IMG/VR virus record: IMGVR_UViG_3300032246_000841
Span: 1-22,856 of that record
DNA: 22,856 nt
Reading direction: 5' to 3' (one strand)
Origin: a virus
How positions within the stretch are numbered: position 1 is the first letter of the stretch; every line of letters starts with the position of its first letter. Positions 9,213 through 16,175 of the stretch are shown piece after piece. The position numbers and the translations under genes were made by a program. The notes beneath the pieces were generated by a model. That model saw only the letters and a list, made by a program, of their open reading frames with translations, made no database searches and was not told the DNA's origin.

Positions 9213-9234
9213 TTACTTTACGAGGACTCTTTTA

Positions 9235-10092
9235 ATGACAACAAAAATTAACTATTTGAATAATAAGGATATGCTTTCTGAAATACATAAAAGCAAAAGT
9301 TCTTATTGTAGTTTTACCGATCCAAAATATCACCAATATGATTTAATTGTGCCAAGTTTGGAAAAAATCAATATACGCACAGTTGCAGAAGCTAAACGAA
9401 ATCAAGCAAAACGTATCGGAGATGCTGAATATCAAAGGCGTAAAAAAGCAGGTGAAAAAGTCAAACAAGCAGACTGTGAGGTTGACTATAAGAAAATTCA
9501 AAAGCTAGATTTGGTGTTTAGAGTCATGACTTTTGACCATATTCCGCTTAATAATACTCGCAAAAAGAATCCTAAAAGTCTTGCTGATCACAGAGATAAA
9601 GTAAACTTTCCTCCTTTCCAACATTGGAAATTCAACGAAGAAGATGAGCTAGTTTGTGTGGGCAAAAGCCATTGGAAAGGCAGTTTAGAAAAAGGCAAGT
9701 TTGATAAAGATGCTGGTTGTATCACTGACACACTTGCTCGTATGATGATTAAATTGTGTGAACGATATGCTACTCGCGGCAACGTTCGTGGTTACACTTA
9801 CAATGATGAAATGCGAGGTCAAGCTATACTACAACTAACACAAGTAGGACTACAATTCGATGAATCAAAAAGTGATAATCCTTTTGCTTATTTTACCGCG
9901 GCAGTGACTAACAGCTTTGTTCGTGTTATTAATATTGAAAAACGCAATCAAAACATTCGTGACGATATTTTAGAAATGAATGGTATGAATCCATCTTACT
10001 CACGTACTGGCGCTGGAGAACATGCGGCCGCACTAAAACGACATGCAGAGGACACAACTAATGAACCAACAACCGACACACCAACTGTTTAA
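9235..10092 (+). CDS. 55: Late-transcription sigma factor gp55
   Basis: gp55 replaces sigma70 on host RNA polymerase and recognises the TATAAATA-type late promoter, working with the sliding clamp in T4. The protein has 285 residues against 185 in T4. N-terminal INYLNNKDMLSEIHKS matches the gp55 start (YVNNKELLQAI in T4), and residues about 160-245 carry the sigma-2-like helices: ITDTLARMMIKLCERYA, DEMRGQAILQLTQVGLQFDE and NPFAYFTAAVTNSFVRVINI, where N-P-F/H-A-Y-x-T is the family hallmark. The extra length is a lysine-rich insert at residues 30-150 of unknown role. It heads an operon with the recombination nuclease and overlaps gp47 by 32 bases. Confidence 0.88.
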   Translation: MTTKINYLNNKDMLSEIHKSKSSYCSFTDPKYHQYDLIVPSLEKINIRTVAEAKRNQAKRIGDAEYQRRKKAGEKVKQADCEVDYKKIQKLDLVFRVMTFDHIPLNNTRKKNPKSLADHRDKVNFPPFQHWKFNEEDELVCVGKSHWKGSLEKGKFDKDAGCITDTLARMMIKLCERYATRGNVRGYTYNDEMRGQAILQLTQVGLQFDESKSDNPFAYFTAAVTNSFVRVINIEKRNQNIRDDILEMNGMNPSYSRTGAGEHAAALKRHAEDTTNEPTTDTPTV

Positions 10093-11089
10093 AAAAGTTG
10101 CCTGTTTCACAGACATACACTTTGGACTGAAATCTAACAGTAGTGTACATAATCAAGACTGCGAAGATTTTGTAGATTGGTATATTGCTAAAGCTAAGGA
10201 GGAAGGCTGTGACACTGGAATTTTTATGGGCGATTGGCATCACAATCGCAATAGTCTTAATATCACTACTATGGACTATAGCCTTAGGGCCTTGGAAAAG
10301 CTCGGTCAGGCGTTCGATAAATTTTATTTCTTCCCTGGTAATCATGATCTGTATTATAAAGATAAACGGGACATACACTCCGTCGAGTTTGGAAAATATA
10401 TTCCCGGCATCACTGTGGTACATGAGCCTATTACTATTGGCGATGTCACGTTATGTCCGTGGCTCATCGGGGACGAGTGGCGAAGCATAGGTAAAAAGGG
10501 CGGCAAATATATATTTGGCCATTTTGAATTGCCCAGCTTCTTTATGAACGCTATGGTACAAATGCCAGATCATGGAGAAATTGCGCTAGACAGTTTTAAA
10601 GGTTATGAACTAGGATTTAGCGGACACTTTCATAAACGTCAGCAACAAAAGAACATGATTTACATTGGCAATGCTTTTCCGCACAACTATGCAGATGCGT
10701 GGGATGATGACCGTGGCATGATGATATTAGAATGGAACGGCGAGCCTCAATATCATAGTTGGCCAGATCAGCCTACATTCCGTACTGTTACATTAAGCAG
10801 ATTAATCGATGAAGCAGATACGATTATTAAACCTAAACAACACCTGCGTGTTGCATTAGACATAGATATTAGCTATGAAGAAGCTAGTTTTATTAAAGAA
10901 AAATTTATTACGGATTATGCCATTCGCGAATTAACTTTAATTACAGAACGTAAAGAAGTTGAAATGAATACTAATATTGATATCCAGTCGTTTGAATCAG
11001 TAGATCAGATTGTTTCCAATCAGATTGTAAATATTGACTCAGACACGTATAATAAGAATACCTTGCTGGAAATTTATAATAGCCTATGA
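10061..11089 (+). CDS. 47: Recombination endonuclease subunit gp47 (SbcD/Mre11-like)
   Basis: gp47 is the metallophosphoesterase nuclease that, with gp46, resects DNA ends for recombination-dependent replication. All catalytic motifs are present, numbered from the chosen start: D18-I-H20, G57-D58-W-H-H-N-R, G93-N-H-D96, G153-H154-F-E and G188-H189-F-H191. The total of 342 residues is close to T4 gp47 (339). An upstream in-frame ATG at 10043 exists, but the ATG at 10061 has AGAGGA eight bases before it and is preferred. The 3' end overlaps gp46 by four bases (ATGA), which suggests translational coupling of the two subunits. Confidence 0.93.
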   Translation: MNQQPTHQLFKKVACFTDIHFGLKSNSSVHNQDCEDFVDWYIAKAKEEGCDTGIFMGDWHHNRNSLNITTMDYSLRALEKLGQAFDKFYFFPGNHDLYYKDKRDIHSVEFGKYIPGITVVHEPITIGDVTLCPWLIGDEWRSIGKKGGKYIFGHFELPSFFMNAMVQMPDHGEIALDSFKGYELGFSGHFHKRQQQKNMIYIGNAFPHNYADAWDDDRGMMILEWNGEPQYHSWPDQPTFRTVTLSRLIDEADTIIKPKQHLRVALDIDISYEEASFIKEKFITDYAIRELTLITERKEVEMNTNIDIQSFESVDQIVSNQIVNIDSDTYNKNTLLEIYNSL

Positions 11090-12864
11090 TAAAGATTAAA
11101 GAATTAACTGTTAAAAACTTCATGAGTGTGGGTAACCAAACTCAAGGAGTAGCGTTTGACAAAGCTAACCTAACACTTGTGCTGGGTGAAAATTTAGATC
11201 AAGGCGGTGATGATAGTGGTAGCCGTAATGGTACTGGTAAAACAACTATTGTAAATGCGCTGAGTTTCGCACTATTTGGCAATGCTCTTACTAACATCAA
11301 AAAAGATAATCTTATTAACAAGATTAACAACAAGAATATGTTGGTTACATTGAGCTTTGAAAAAAACGGTATTAACTATCGTATCGAGCGTGGGCGCAAA
11401 CCTACGCTCATGCGTTTCTTTGTAGATGATCGAGAACAGGAAGCAGAAGAAACAGATGACGCACAAGGCGACATGCGTGAAACGCAAAAAGACTTAGACG
11501 ATTTGTTGGGTATGAGTCACGATATGTTCAAGCATATTGTGGCATTGAACACTTATACAGAACCCTTTTTAAGTATGCGGGCCAATGATCAACGTGCTAT
11601 TATTGAACAGTTATTGGGCATAACTATTCTATCTGAAAAGGCAGAAACACTTAAAGAACTGATTAGAACGACTAAAGATCAAGTGCTACAAGAAAGCGCA
11701 GATATCGAGGCCGCTAAAAAATCTAATGAAAAAATTCAACTTAGTGTTGACAGTTTGATAACAAGACAAAATGCGTGGAACACTCAGCACGAAGCAGATA
11801 TCGAAAGAACAGCACGGGCCATTATCGAACTTGAGAATGTGGATATTGAAGCTGAACTAGCTAAACACGCAGAGCTTAAGGCCTACGAAGAAAAGACAGC
11901 GAAGCTGAAAAGCCTAAATAAGGAGCGGGCAACGCTAGACAGCGCGACAGCGCAAGCGGAGCGAAGCGTAAAAAAGTACGCTGACGAGCTTGCTAAGTTG
12001 AAAGACAAAAAGTGTCACGCTTGTGAACAGGAATTGCATGATCACAAACATGAAGAAATGTCTGCTACGGCTCAGCAACACCTGGCTGAAGCTAACAAGT
12101 ACAATGCCAAAGTGGCGGCCGATCTTGCTAAAATTATGAAAGAAATCGCCGCCATCGGCGAAGTCACACAGCGTCCTAATACCTATTATGAAACAGTAGA
12201 GGCCGCGCTTAAACATCAGAACAATTTAAAAACTCTTGAAACTCAGTTGACAGTTAAAACAGGCGAGCACGATCCTTATCAAGAACAAATTGACGAGCTA
12301 CGTCATACTGCCATGCAGGAAATTTCTTGGGATCGGGTCAATGAACTGAATACACTTAAAGATCATCAAGAGTTTTTACTTAAACTATTAACCAGTAAAG
12401 ATAGCTTTATACGCAAGAAGATCATAGATCAAAACCTAGCTTATTTGAACAATCGTCTAACTTATTATCTTGATAAGATGGGCCTACCGCACACTGTGGT
12501 ATTCCAAAATGACTTAACAGTTGAGATAACACAGCTAGGGCAAGACTTAGATTTTGATAACCTAAGTCGAGGAGAGCGTAACAGGCTTATACTTGGTTTG
12601 TCATGGAGTTTCCGTGACGTGTGGGAAAGTCTATATCAGCAGATTAATCTGCTGTTTGTAGACGAATTAATTGACAACGGTTTAGATGCTAGCGGTGTTG
12701 AATCGGCACTAGCGGTACTTAAAAAGATGTCACGTGAACGTAAAAAGAACATCTTCTTAATTAGTCATAAGGACGAATTAATTGGACGGGTAAACAACGT
12801 ACTTAAAGTTATTAAAGAAAATGGCTTTACAAGTTACGCAAATGACTTAGAGGTAACAGAATAA
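11086..12864 (+). CDS. 46: Recombination endonuclease ATPase subunit gp46 (SbcC/Rad50-like)
   Basis: gp46 is the ABC-type ATPase partner of gp47. Seen in order: a Walker A motif GSRNGTGKTT (residues 45-54), a long charged coiled-coil region (about 180-440), a zinc hook C310-H-A-C313 at the coil apex, the ABC signature LSRGER (493-498), and a Walker B motif with FVDE (D526-E527) followed by DNGLDASG (D-loop region). A late ISHKDEL supplies the switch histidine. The length of 592 residues is close to T4 gp46 (560). There is a short insertion between the GEN turn (34-36) and Walker A. A GC-rich stretch at 11920-11970 in the coil differs from the neighbouring base composition. Confidence 0.94.
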   Translation: MIKIKELTVKNFMSVGNQTQGVAFDKANLTLVLGENLDQGGDDSGSRNGTGKTTIVNALSFALFGNALTNIKKDNLINKINNKNMLVTLSFEKNGINYRIERGRKPTLMRFFVDDREQEAEETDDAQGDMRETQKDLDDLLGMSHDMFKHIVALNTYTEPFLSMRANDQRAIIEQLLGITILSEKAETLKELIRTTKDQVLQESADIEAAKKSNEKIQLSVDSLITRQNAWNTQHEADIERTARAIIELENVDIEAELAKHAELKAYEEKTAKLKSLNKERATLDSATAQAERSVKKYADELAKLKDKKCHACEQELHDHKHEEMSATAQQHLAEANKYNAKVAADLAKIMKEIAAIGEVTQRPNTYYETVEAALKHQNNLKTLETQLTVKTGEHDPYQEQIDELRHTAMQEISWDRVNELNTLKDHQEFLLKLLTSKDSFIRKKIIDQNLAYLNNRLTYYLDKMGLPHTVVFQNDLTVEITQLGQDLDFDNLSRGERNRLILGLSWSFRDVWESLYQQINLLFVDELIDNGLDASGVESALAVLKKMSRERKKNIFLISHKDELIGRVNNVLKVIKENGFTSYANDLEVTE

Positions 12865-13082
12865 TGGATATGGATCAAGCGGCCGTGTTTTTAGGCGGAA
12901 GTATTTTGACAATGATGGGTTTTATAATTATAGTGGCGGGTATTGTTGTTATCAACAATATCATTGCTAAGTACTGGAAGCCTGTACGATTTTTTACAGC
13001 AGACAGTTGGCATATAAATCCTCCTATACAATACACACAGCAAGAAGACCCAGTGTTGGTCAAGGAACAAACTAAGAAATGA
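12864..13082 (+). CDS. Small single-span membrane protein, unknown function
   Basis: A 72-residue ORF whose ATG overlaps the gp46 stop (TAATG) and whose own stop overlaps the next start (ATGA). This operon packing and the AGAGGT upstream support translation. Residues about 8-32 are a continuous hydrophobic helix (GGSILTMMGFIIIVAGIVVI); the rest is polar and begins KYWKPVRFF. The short N-terminal side with two acidic residues and the lysine/arginine after the helix suggest the N-terminus faces outward and the C-terminus the cytoplasm. I do not recognise a family. A link to gp46/47 is suggested only by position. Confidence 0.7.
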   Translation: MDMDQAAVFLGGSILTMMGFIIIVAGIVVINNIIAKYWKPVRFFTADSWHINPPIQYTQQEDPVLVKEQTKK

Positions 13083-13321
13083 TTCAGCAAGATGAAGAGT
13101 TACATGCTCAACTCTTGCAGGCCTTTAATGAATATTACAAGGCCAATCAACGCTGGATCAATCGTGGTACTCGCCGTGCAGGAGAAGAAACTCGCTACTG
13201 GCTAGCGCAGATTCGTATTATTGCACGAGCAAGGCGAATGAAAATACAAGAATGGCGTCACAGTGTGGACGCCGACAAGGCACAACGTAAGGCTCAAAAT
13301 CAAGGCGATGGTACAGAGTGA
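13079..13321 (+). CDS. Small basic protein, unknown function
   Basis: An 80-residue, strongly basic and mostly helical protein. The central stretch RWINRGTRRAGEETRYWLAQ followed by ARARRMKIQEWR resembles, from memory, a short family in cyanophage-type T4-like genomes with the pattern A-G-x-x-x-R-x-x-L-x-x-I followed by A-R-x-R-R-x-E-I-Q; some are loosely labelled histone-like. Nucleic-acid binding is plausible from charge but not shown. It overlaps the preceding gene by four bases, so translational coupling is likely. Confidence 0.7.
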   Translation: MIQQDEELHAQLLQAFNEYYKANQRWINRGTRRAGEETRYWLAQIRIIARARRMKIQEWRHSVDADKAQRKAQNQGDGTE

Positions 13322-13336
13322 TATGCTACATACAGC

Positions 13337-13771
13337 ATGTCATGGACTTATGAGAATACCGTAGTAGAAACACTACCCGAGGAATGTATCGGGTTCGTAT
13401 ATCTTATAACCAATGTCATCTCTGGGCGCATGTATATAGGCAAAAAATTAGCCAAATTCTCCAAAACCACATATAAAACAGTAAAGCTAAAAAACGGCAC
13501 AAAGAAAAAGAAAAGAATTCGCAGTAAAATTGATTCAGACTGGCGTGAATACTATGGTAGCTCGCCCGAACTAAGCAAGGATGTTGCGGCATTAGGCGCA
13601 GAAAACTTCACCAGAGAAATATTATTTTACTGTCAATCCAAATCAGAATGCAGTTACATAGAGGCTCGTGAGCAATTTAGTCGTCGTGTACTAGAGTCAA
13701 ATGACTATTATAACGGTCATATTCAAGTGCGTGTACACGGTTCACACATTCGTAAACTTCAAGAAAACTAG
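13337..13771 (+). CDS. GIY-YIG-type endonuclease
   Basis: A 144-residue protein with a GIY-YIG nuclease N-terminus: residues 18-36 read GFVYLITNVISGRMYIGKK, where F-V-Y and Y-I-G-K-K replace the two signature triplets. A lysine-rich linker follows, then DWREYYGSSPELSKDVAALG, a REI strand and a YIEAREQF segment with the glutamate expected for metal binding. Single-domain phage proteins of this pattern are common. They may be homing-type nucleases or relatives of T4 endonuclease II (DenA), and I cannot separate these options. No strong ribosome binding site is seen before 13337. It is the last gene of the operon and borders the structured intergenic region. Confidence 0.82.
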   Translation: MSWTYENTVVETLPEECIGFVYLITNVISGRMYIGKKLAKFSKTTYKTVKLKNGTKKKKRIRSKIDSDWREYYGSSPELSKDVAALGAENFTREILFYCQSKSECSYIEAREQFSRRVLESNDYYNGHIQVRVHGSHIRKLQEN

Positions 13772-13779
13772 GCAAATAA

Positions 13780-14245
13780 ACGCCAAATAAGCCCGCACCG
13801 GCGATACAAATGTGCCCTGAATCCGCTCTGATGTGTGGCGGCAAGGAACTCTAATTGGCGTAGAGTAGCAGTTTCACTACCCGAAAGGATGATGATCAGA
13901 TATGCCTTTAACTGATTTGAACTGTAAGCAAATGACTTAGACCAGGCTAAAGAGGGTTAATAGCCCACGGCTGTACGTATGTTAGCGTATGTGTACAGAC
14001 CCGCCGTTGTAATAAGACAGCATGATTAGGTACCGGATAACCGCCTAAGCTGGTAGCAATACCTGTAGTGCAAACGCTAAGTGAACTGCTCAACTCAGAT
14101 AATGTTCAAATTTCTTTGCCCGCCAGGGCGAAGTGTGACTACACAATCTAGATAATATTTAAAGTGCTTCGCACTTGATAGTAGTTTAAAATAAAGAAAA
14201 GTTCGAGCGCAAGCGAAGAACAGAAGAACGTGAGTTCTTCTTCCG
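13780..14245 (+). ncRNA. Candidate structured RNA in a 493-base gene-free gap
   Basis: No ORF of useful length is found between 13772 and 14264, yet the stretch is rich in hairpins. Examples are 13849-13865 (CTCTA/TAGAG), 13967-14007 (ACGG-CTGT-ACGTATG paired with its partner, loop TTAG), 14026-14048 (TTAGG..CGG-ATAA-CCG-CCTAA), 14052-14063 (GGTA-GCAA-TACC), 14116-14131 (TTGCCC/GGGCGA), 14162-14176 (AAGTG/CACTT) and 14223-14240 (GAAGAAC-GTGA-GTTCTTC). Pairs 13884-13888/13905-13909 and 13895-13899/13912-13916 interleave and could form a pseudoknot or a switch. Two loops are of GNRA type. I see no dedicated promoter, so it may be made by read-through from the gp55 operon. It does not match tRNA, tmRNA, or a group I intron core as I know them. 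Strand is inferred from neighbours. Confidence 0.45.
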
Positions 14246-14250
14246 TAGGT

Positions 14251-14258
14251 AATAAATA
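14251..14258 (+). promoter_or_regulatory. T4-type late promoter, apparently leaderless
   Basis: AATAAATA ends six bases before the ATG at 14265. If the motif sits at about -13 to -6 as in T4 late promoters, transcription starts at or next to the A of the start codon. No Shine-Dalgarno sequence lies at usable distance before the start, which fits a leaderless mRNA. Confidence 0.5.
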
Positions 14259-14264
14259 TAACAT

Positions 14265-15104
14265 ATGAAAATCCTTGACATAATATCCGAATCATCGAGT
14301 GCTGGTATGACTGCTGAATTTGGAGCTCCTCCTAAAGGTACTACACTAGCTCCTGTAGAAAAATGGTATCAGCGCAATCTCCGAGAAAATGCCGAGATGG
14401 TGGCAAAAATTAAAGGTGGATGGTCTTGGCCCTTATTCAATGCTTTGCGTGTGTTAGGATGGCTAGCACCATGTGCTTGGCTCACTGCCAGTTACTGGGC
14501 ATTAGACGACATTGCCAAACTAAGCCCTGAAGAATTTACTCAATACACCGGAGTGTCAGCTGATAAAAAAAATAGCTGGGTAGCTGACAGCAGAAGTATG
14601 TTGTTAGGAACATTTGCCGCGCAGTATCTTGCACCATTAGCCTACTATACTGTTAAGAATATTGCACGTATGACAGGTATATTAGAAATAATTGCCGTTG
14701 GTCTTGGCACTGTTCTTACACGCGGTAAAGCTGGTAAGTTGATTATAGGTGCAACTGTAATTGAGCAAGCCGCTTTGATTGCATTTGTCAACTGGCTTGG
14801 ATCTGAAGCAGGTAGACAATGGATGACACAGAATGTTTTAGTGGGTGGGCTAATCAAACTTAGCGGAGCGAGTATTGGAACTATTTGGGATTTGCTGTAT
14901 AGAAAGTTTTTTGAATATACTGGTATACAACAACCTGAAAAAAGTGCTGTGGACAAAGCAGTAGACAATGTTAGTAATTTGCCTGCTAATGATAACGAGT
15001 TGTCTAGTGACGAATTTCGGGCATGGAGCGATGCAAGGGATCGTGCATCAAGAGTTACTACTGGCCTAACACCAACACTACCAATTAACGGTCGTTCTTT
15101 TTAA
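14265..15104 (+). CDS. Multi-spanning membrane or membrane-associated protein, unknown
   Basis: A 279-residue protein that I do not recognise. The N-terminus MKILDIISESSSAG resembles the short MK-x-x-D/E-I-I-x-E leader found on several T4-like virion proteins. Hydrophobic stretches lie near residues 54-80 (ALRVLGWLAPCAWLTASYWA), 112-132, 140-155, 160-180 and 190-207, so several membrane spans or a hydrophobic bundle are likely. The last 60 residues are polar, with Asp/Ser-rich and then Thr/Pro-rich sequence. It stands alone between the structured intergenic region and the convergent gp26 gene. Its late-type promoter motif suggests late expression; a lysis, membrane or injected virion role are all possible. 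Confidence 0.65.
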   Translation: MKILDIISESSSAGMTAEFGAPPKGTTLAPVEKWYQRNLRENAEMVAKIKGGWSWPLFNALRVLGWLAPCAWLTASYWALDDIAKLSPEEFTQYTGVSADKKNSWVADSRSMLLGTFAAQYLAPLAYYTVKNIARMTGILEIIAVGLGTVLTRGKAGKLIIGATVIEQAALIAFVNWLGSEAGRQWMTQNVLVGGLIKLSGASIGTIWDLLYRKFFEYTGIQQPEKSAVDKAVDNVSNLPANDNELSSDEFRAWSDARDRASRVTTGLTPTLPINGRSF

Positions 15105-15107
15105 ACA

Positions 15108-15341
15108 CTAGAGCAAGGCAATACCACTTTTTTGTGTAAGTTCAATATTGTCTTGCACAATCTTCGTCATTATTTCAACATCTTCGTGTGAATACACATG
15201 CAGTAGTTCTTCCATGGTTACTCCGCCACGCATGAACCAGCTGAGTTTGAACAATTGATTTTTAAATTTCTTTATGTCTTCATCCAGCCTAACTAGATGT
15301 GTTTCAGTTTCTTGCGCAGATAACCCAGTTAGGCGTTGACG
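15108..15341 (-). CDS. -1 frame extension of gp26-type gene (77 codons), likely made by ribosomal frameshift
   Basis: This reading frame overlaps the end of the gp26-type gene in the -1 frame and ends with TAG at 15110-15108. It encodes RQRLTGLSAQ, a charged helix, QLFKLSWFMRGGVTMEELLH, SHEDVEIMTKIVQDNIELTQ and ends KSGIALL. The F-K-x-S-W-F-M-R-G-G segment and the E-D-x-x-x-x-x-K-I-x-x-x-N-I-E-x-T-x-x-S-G end recall small proteins found beside gp26 in cyanophage-type genomes. No ATG precedes the conserved part; the first in-frame ATG lies inside W-F-M. A stop in this frame lies 48 bases upstream of the extension, within the gp26 gene. A slippery AAATTTTTTC and a strong stem make a 349-residue fusion the best explanation. 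A separate product from a non-ATG start is the alternative. Confidence 0.7.
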   Translation of the reverse strand, partial: RQRLTGLSAQETETHLVRLDEDIKKFKNQLFKLSWFMRGGVTMEELLHVYSHEDVEIMTKIVQDNIELTQKSGIALL

Positions 15342-15350
15342 AAAAAATTT
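15287..15350 (-). promoter_or_regulatory. Candidate -1 ribosomal frameshift signal
   Basis: On the minus strand, AAATTTTTTC (15350-15341) contains two in-frame X-XXY-YYZ heptamers, A-AAT-TTT and T-TTT-TTC. Six bases later a perfect 8-bp stem begins: GCCTAACT (15334-15327) pairs with AGTTAGGC (15294-15287). It extends inward by four more pairs including G-U, closing a loop of about 24 bases. Heptamer, spacer and stem match the standard layout of bacterial and phage frameshift sites. The gp26-frame stop TAA (15331-15329) lies inside the stem. Confidence 0.75.
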
Positions 15351-16156
15351 GACTGGTCCATGTTTACTTGGATTTGATTTTCAGCATTACAGTTATTACA
15401 ATTAACAGCAACTTTAGGCATTTCCCAAGCTAGTCTATTTTTATCCACGTGAGCCTTGATAGCATCAAATACATTAGACTCGCTATTAACCAACCACTCT
15501 TCGATAAACTCTCGCTGATTAACATTAGTTTCGCTAGTTTGTACGCTGTCTATCTGCAACATCATTACTTCGGTTTGAAGTGATGATATCAATTCAAACA
15601 ATGCATTAACCAACTTATTTTGTTCTTTTTCATCAGTTATATTGATGGCTTGTTGTAATTGTTTTTGTACACCAAAGTTTTTAAGTTGGAAATTGGTCCA
15701 CTGACGATAGTTGAGCGGTCTAGTAGCAACTGATACATCTTTTAATACTAACTTGTTATCATATTGGCATTTGCTAAGATGATCAATAATAATGCTTAGT
15801 TCAATATCGTAGTCATTGACGGATTTGCAATGGGGGCAAGTGTGTGCAACAGCCATACTATTACCAAAGGTCGCAATACGTATAGCTGTTAATATAATAT
15901 CTAGATCTAACAACGATAAATCCCATGCATCTTTGATTGTGGCACAGCAACTTTCAATCACCTTAACTGTGCTCTCACCTGACAGTAATGCATCTGGAGT
16001 TTTAAGCATAATTTCATCCATGCCAGTCATACCAAACACTGGTATGTTTGTAGGGTCGCCTGCCAGTGTGCCTGGCTGATTGTAAATGCCCCCGGACGGC
16101 AGGTTAATGTAAACTTTAGGTTGTCGAAAGTACTTCTTTAATGGATTATTAGCCAT
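15329..16156 (-). CDS. 26: Baseplate hub assembly protein / tail chaperone gp26-type
   Basis: A 275-residue protein resembling the T4 gp26 baseplate family (Pfam T4_baseplate). The N-terminus KKYFRQPKVYINLPSGGIYN is followed by a helical region with GMTGMDEIMLKTPDALLSGE and VIESCCATIKD, then DLDIILTAIRIATFGNSMAV. Two cysteine pairs, C107-P-H-C110 and C253-N-N-C256, could bind zinc together. The start has CTGGAG ten bases upstream and a consensus late promoter beyond. The gene is divergent from the tape measure gene and convergent with 14265-15104, three bases apart. Its 3' end carries the frameshift signal described separately, so a short form of 275 residues and a long form of 349 are expected. 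In other contractile and lambda-like phages such a pair coats the tape measure. Confidence 0.75.
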   Translation of the reverse strand: MANNPLKKYFRQPKVYINLPSGGIYNQPGTLAGDPTNIPVFGMTGMDEIMLKTPDALLSGESTVKVIESCCATIKDAWDLSLLDLDIILTAIRIATFGNSMAVAHTCPHCKSVNDYDIELSIIIDHLSKCQYDNKLVLKDVSVATRPLNYRQWTNFQLKNFGVQKQLQQAINITDEKEQNKLVNALFELISSLQTEVMMLQIDSVQTSETNVNQREFIEEWLVNSESNVFDAIKAHVDKNRLAWEMPKVAVNCNNCNAENQIQVNMDQSNFFVNA

Positions 16157-16167
16157 TTTTGTCTCCA

Positions 16168-16175
16168 GATAAATA
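16168..16175 (+). promoter_or_regulatory. Possible late promoter for tape measure gene
   Basis: GATAAATA lies 43 bases before the ATG at 16219 and fits the NATAAATA late pattern. It overlaps the ribosome binding region of the divergent gp26-type gene. It differs from the T4 consensus at the first base only. It is less certain than the minus-strand copy because the leader is longer. Confidence 0.4.

Noticed and set aside
13902-13940. Twelve-codon ORF MPLTDLNCKQMT in the gap, resembling the first residues of tyrosine integrases
   Set aside because: It stops after 12 codons, has poorly spaced AAGGA, and no integrase sequence follows in any frame. Chance similarity or a tiny remnant cannot be told apart.
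14101-14220. tRNA, because of GTTCAAATT and GTTCGAGC words
   Set aside because: Neither word is flanked by complementary T-stem bases, and no matching acceptor or anticodon stem is present.
14162-14240. Rho-independent terminators at the hairpins 14162-14176 and 14223-14240
   Set aside because: The stems are good but no run of T follows either one. They are kept as part of the structured region.
13772-14264. Group I intron
   Set aside because: I could not find the P7 R/S type sequences in the correct order, and the flanking genes are complete and unrelated rather than halves of one gene.
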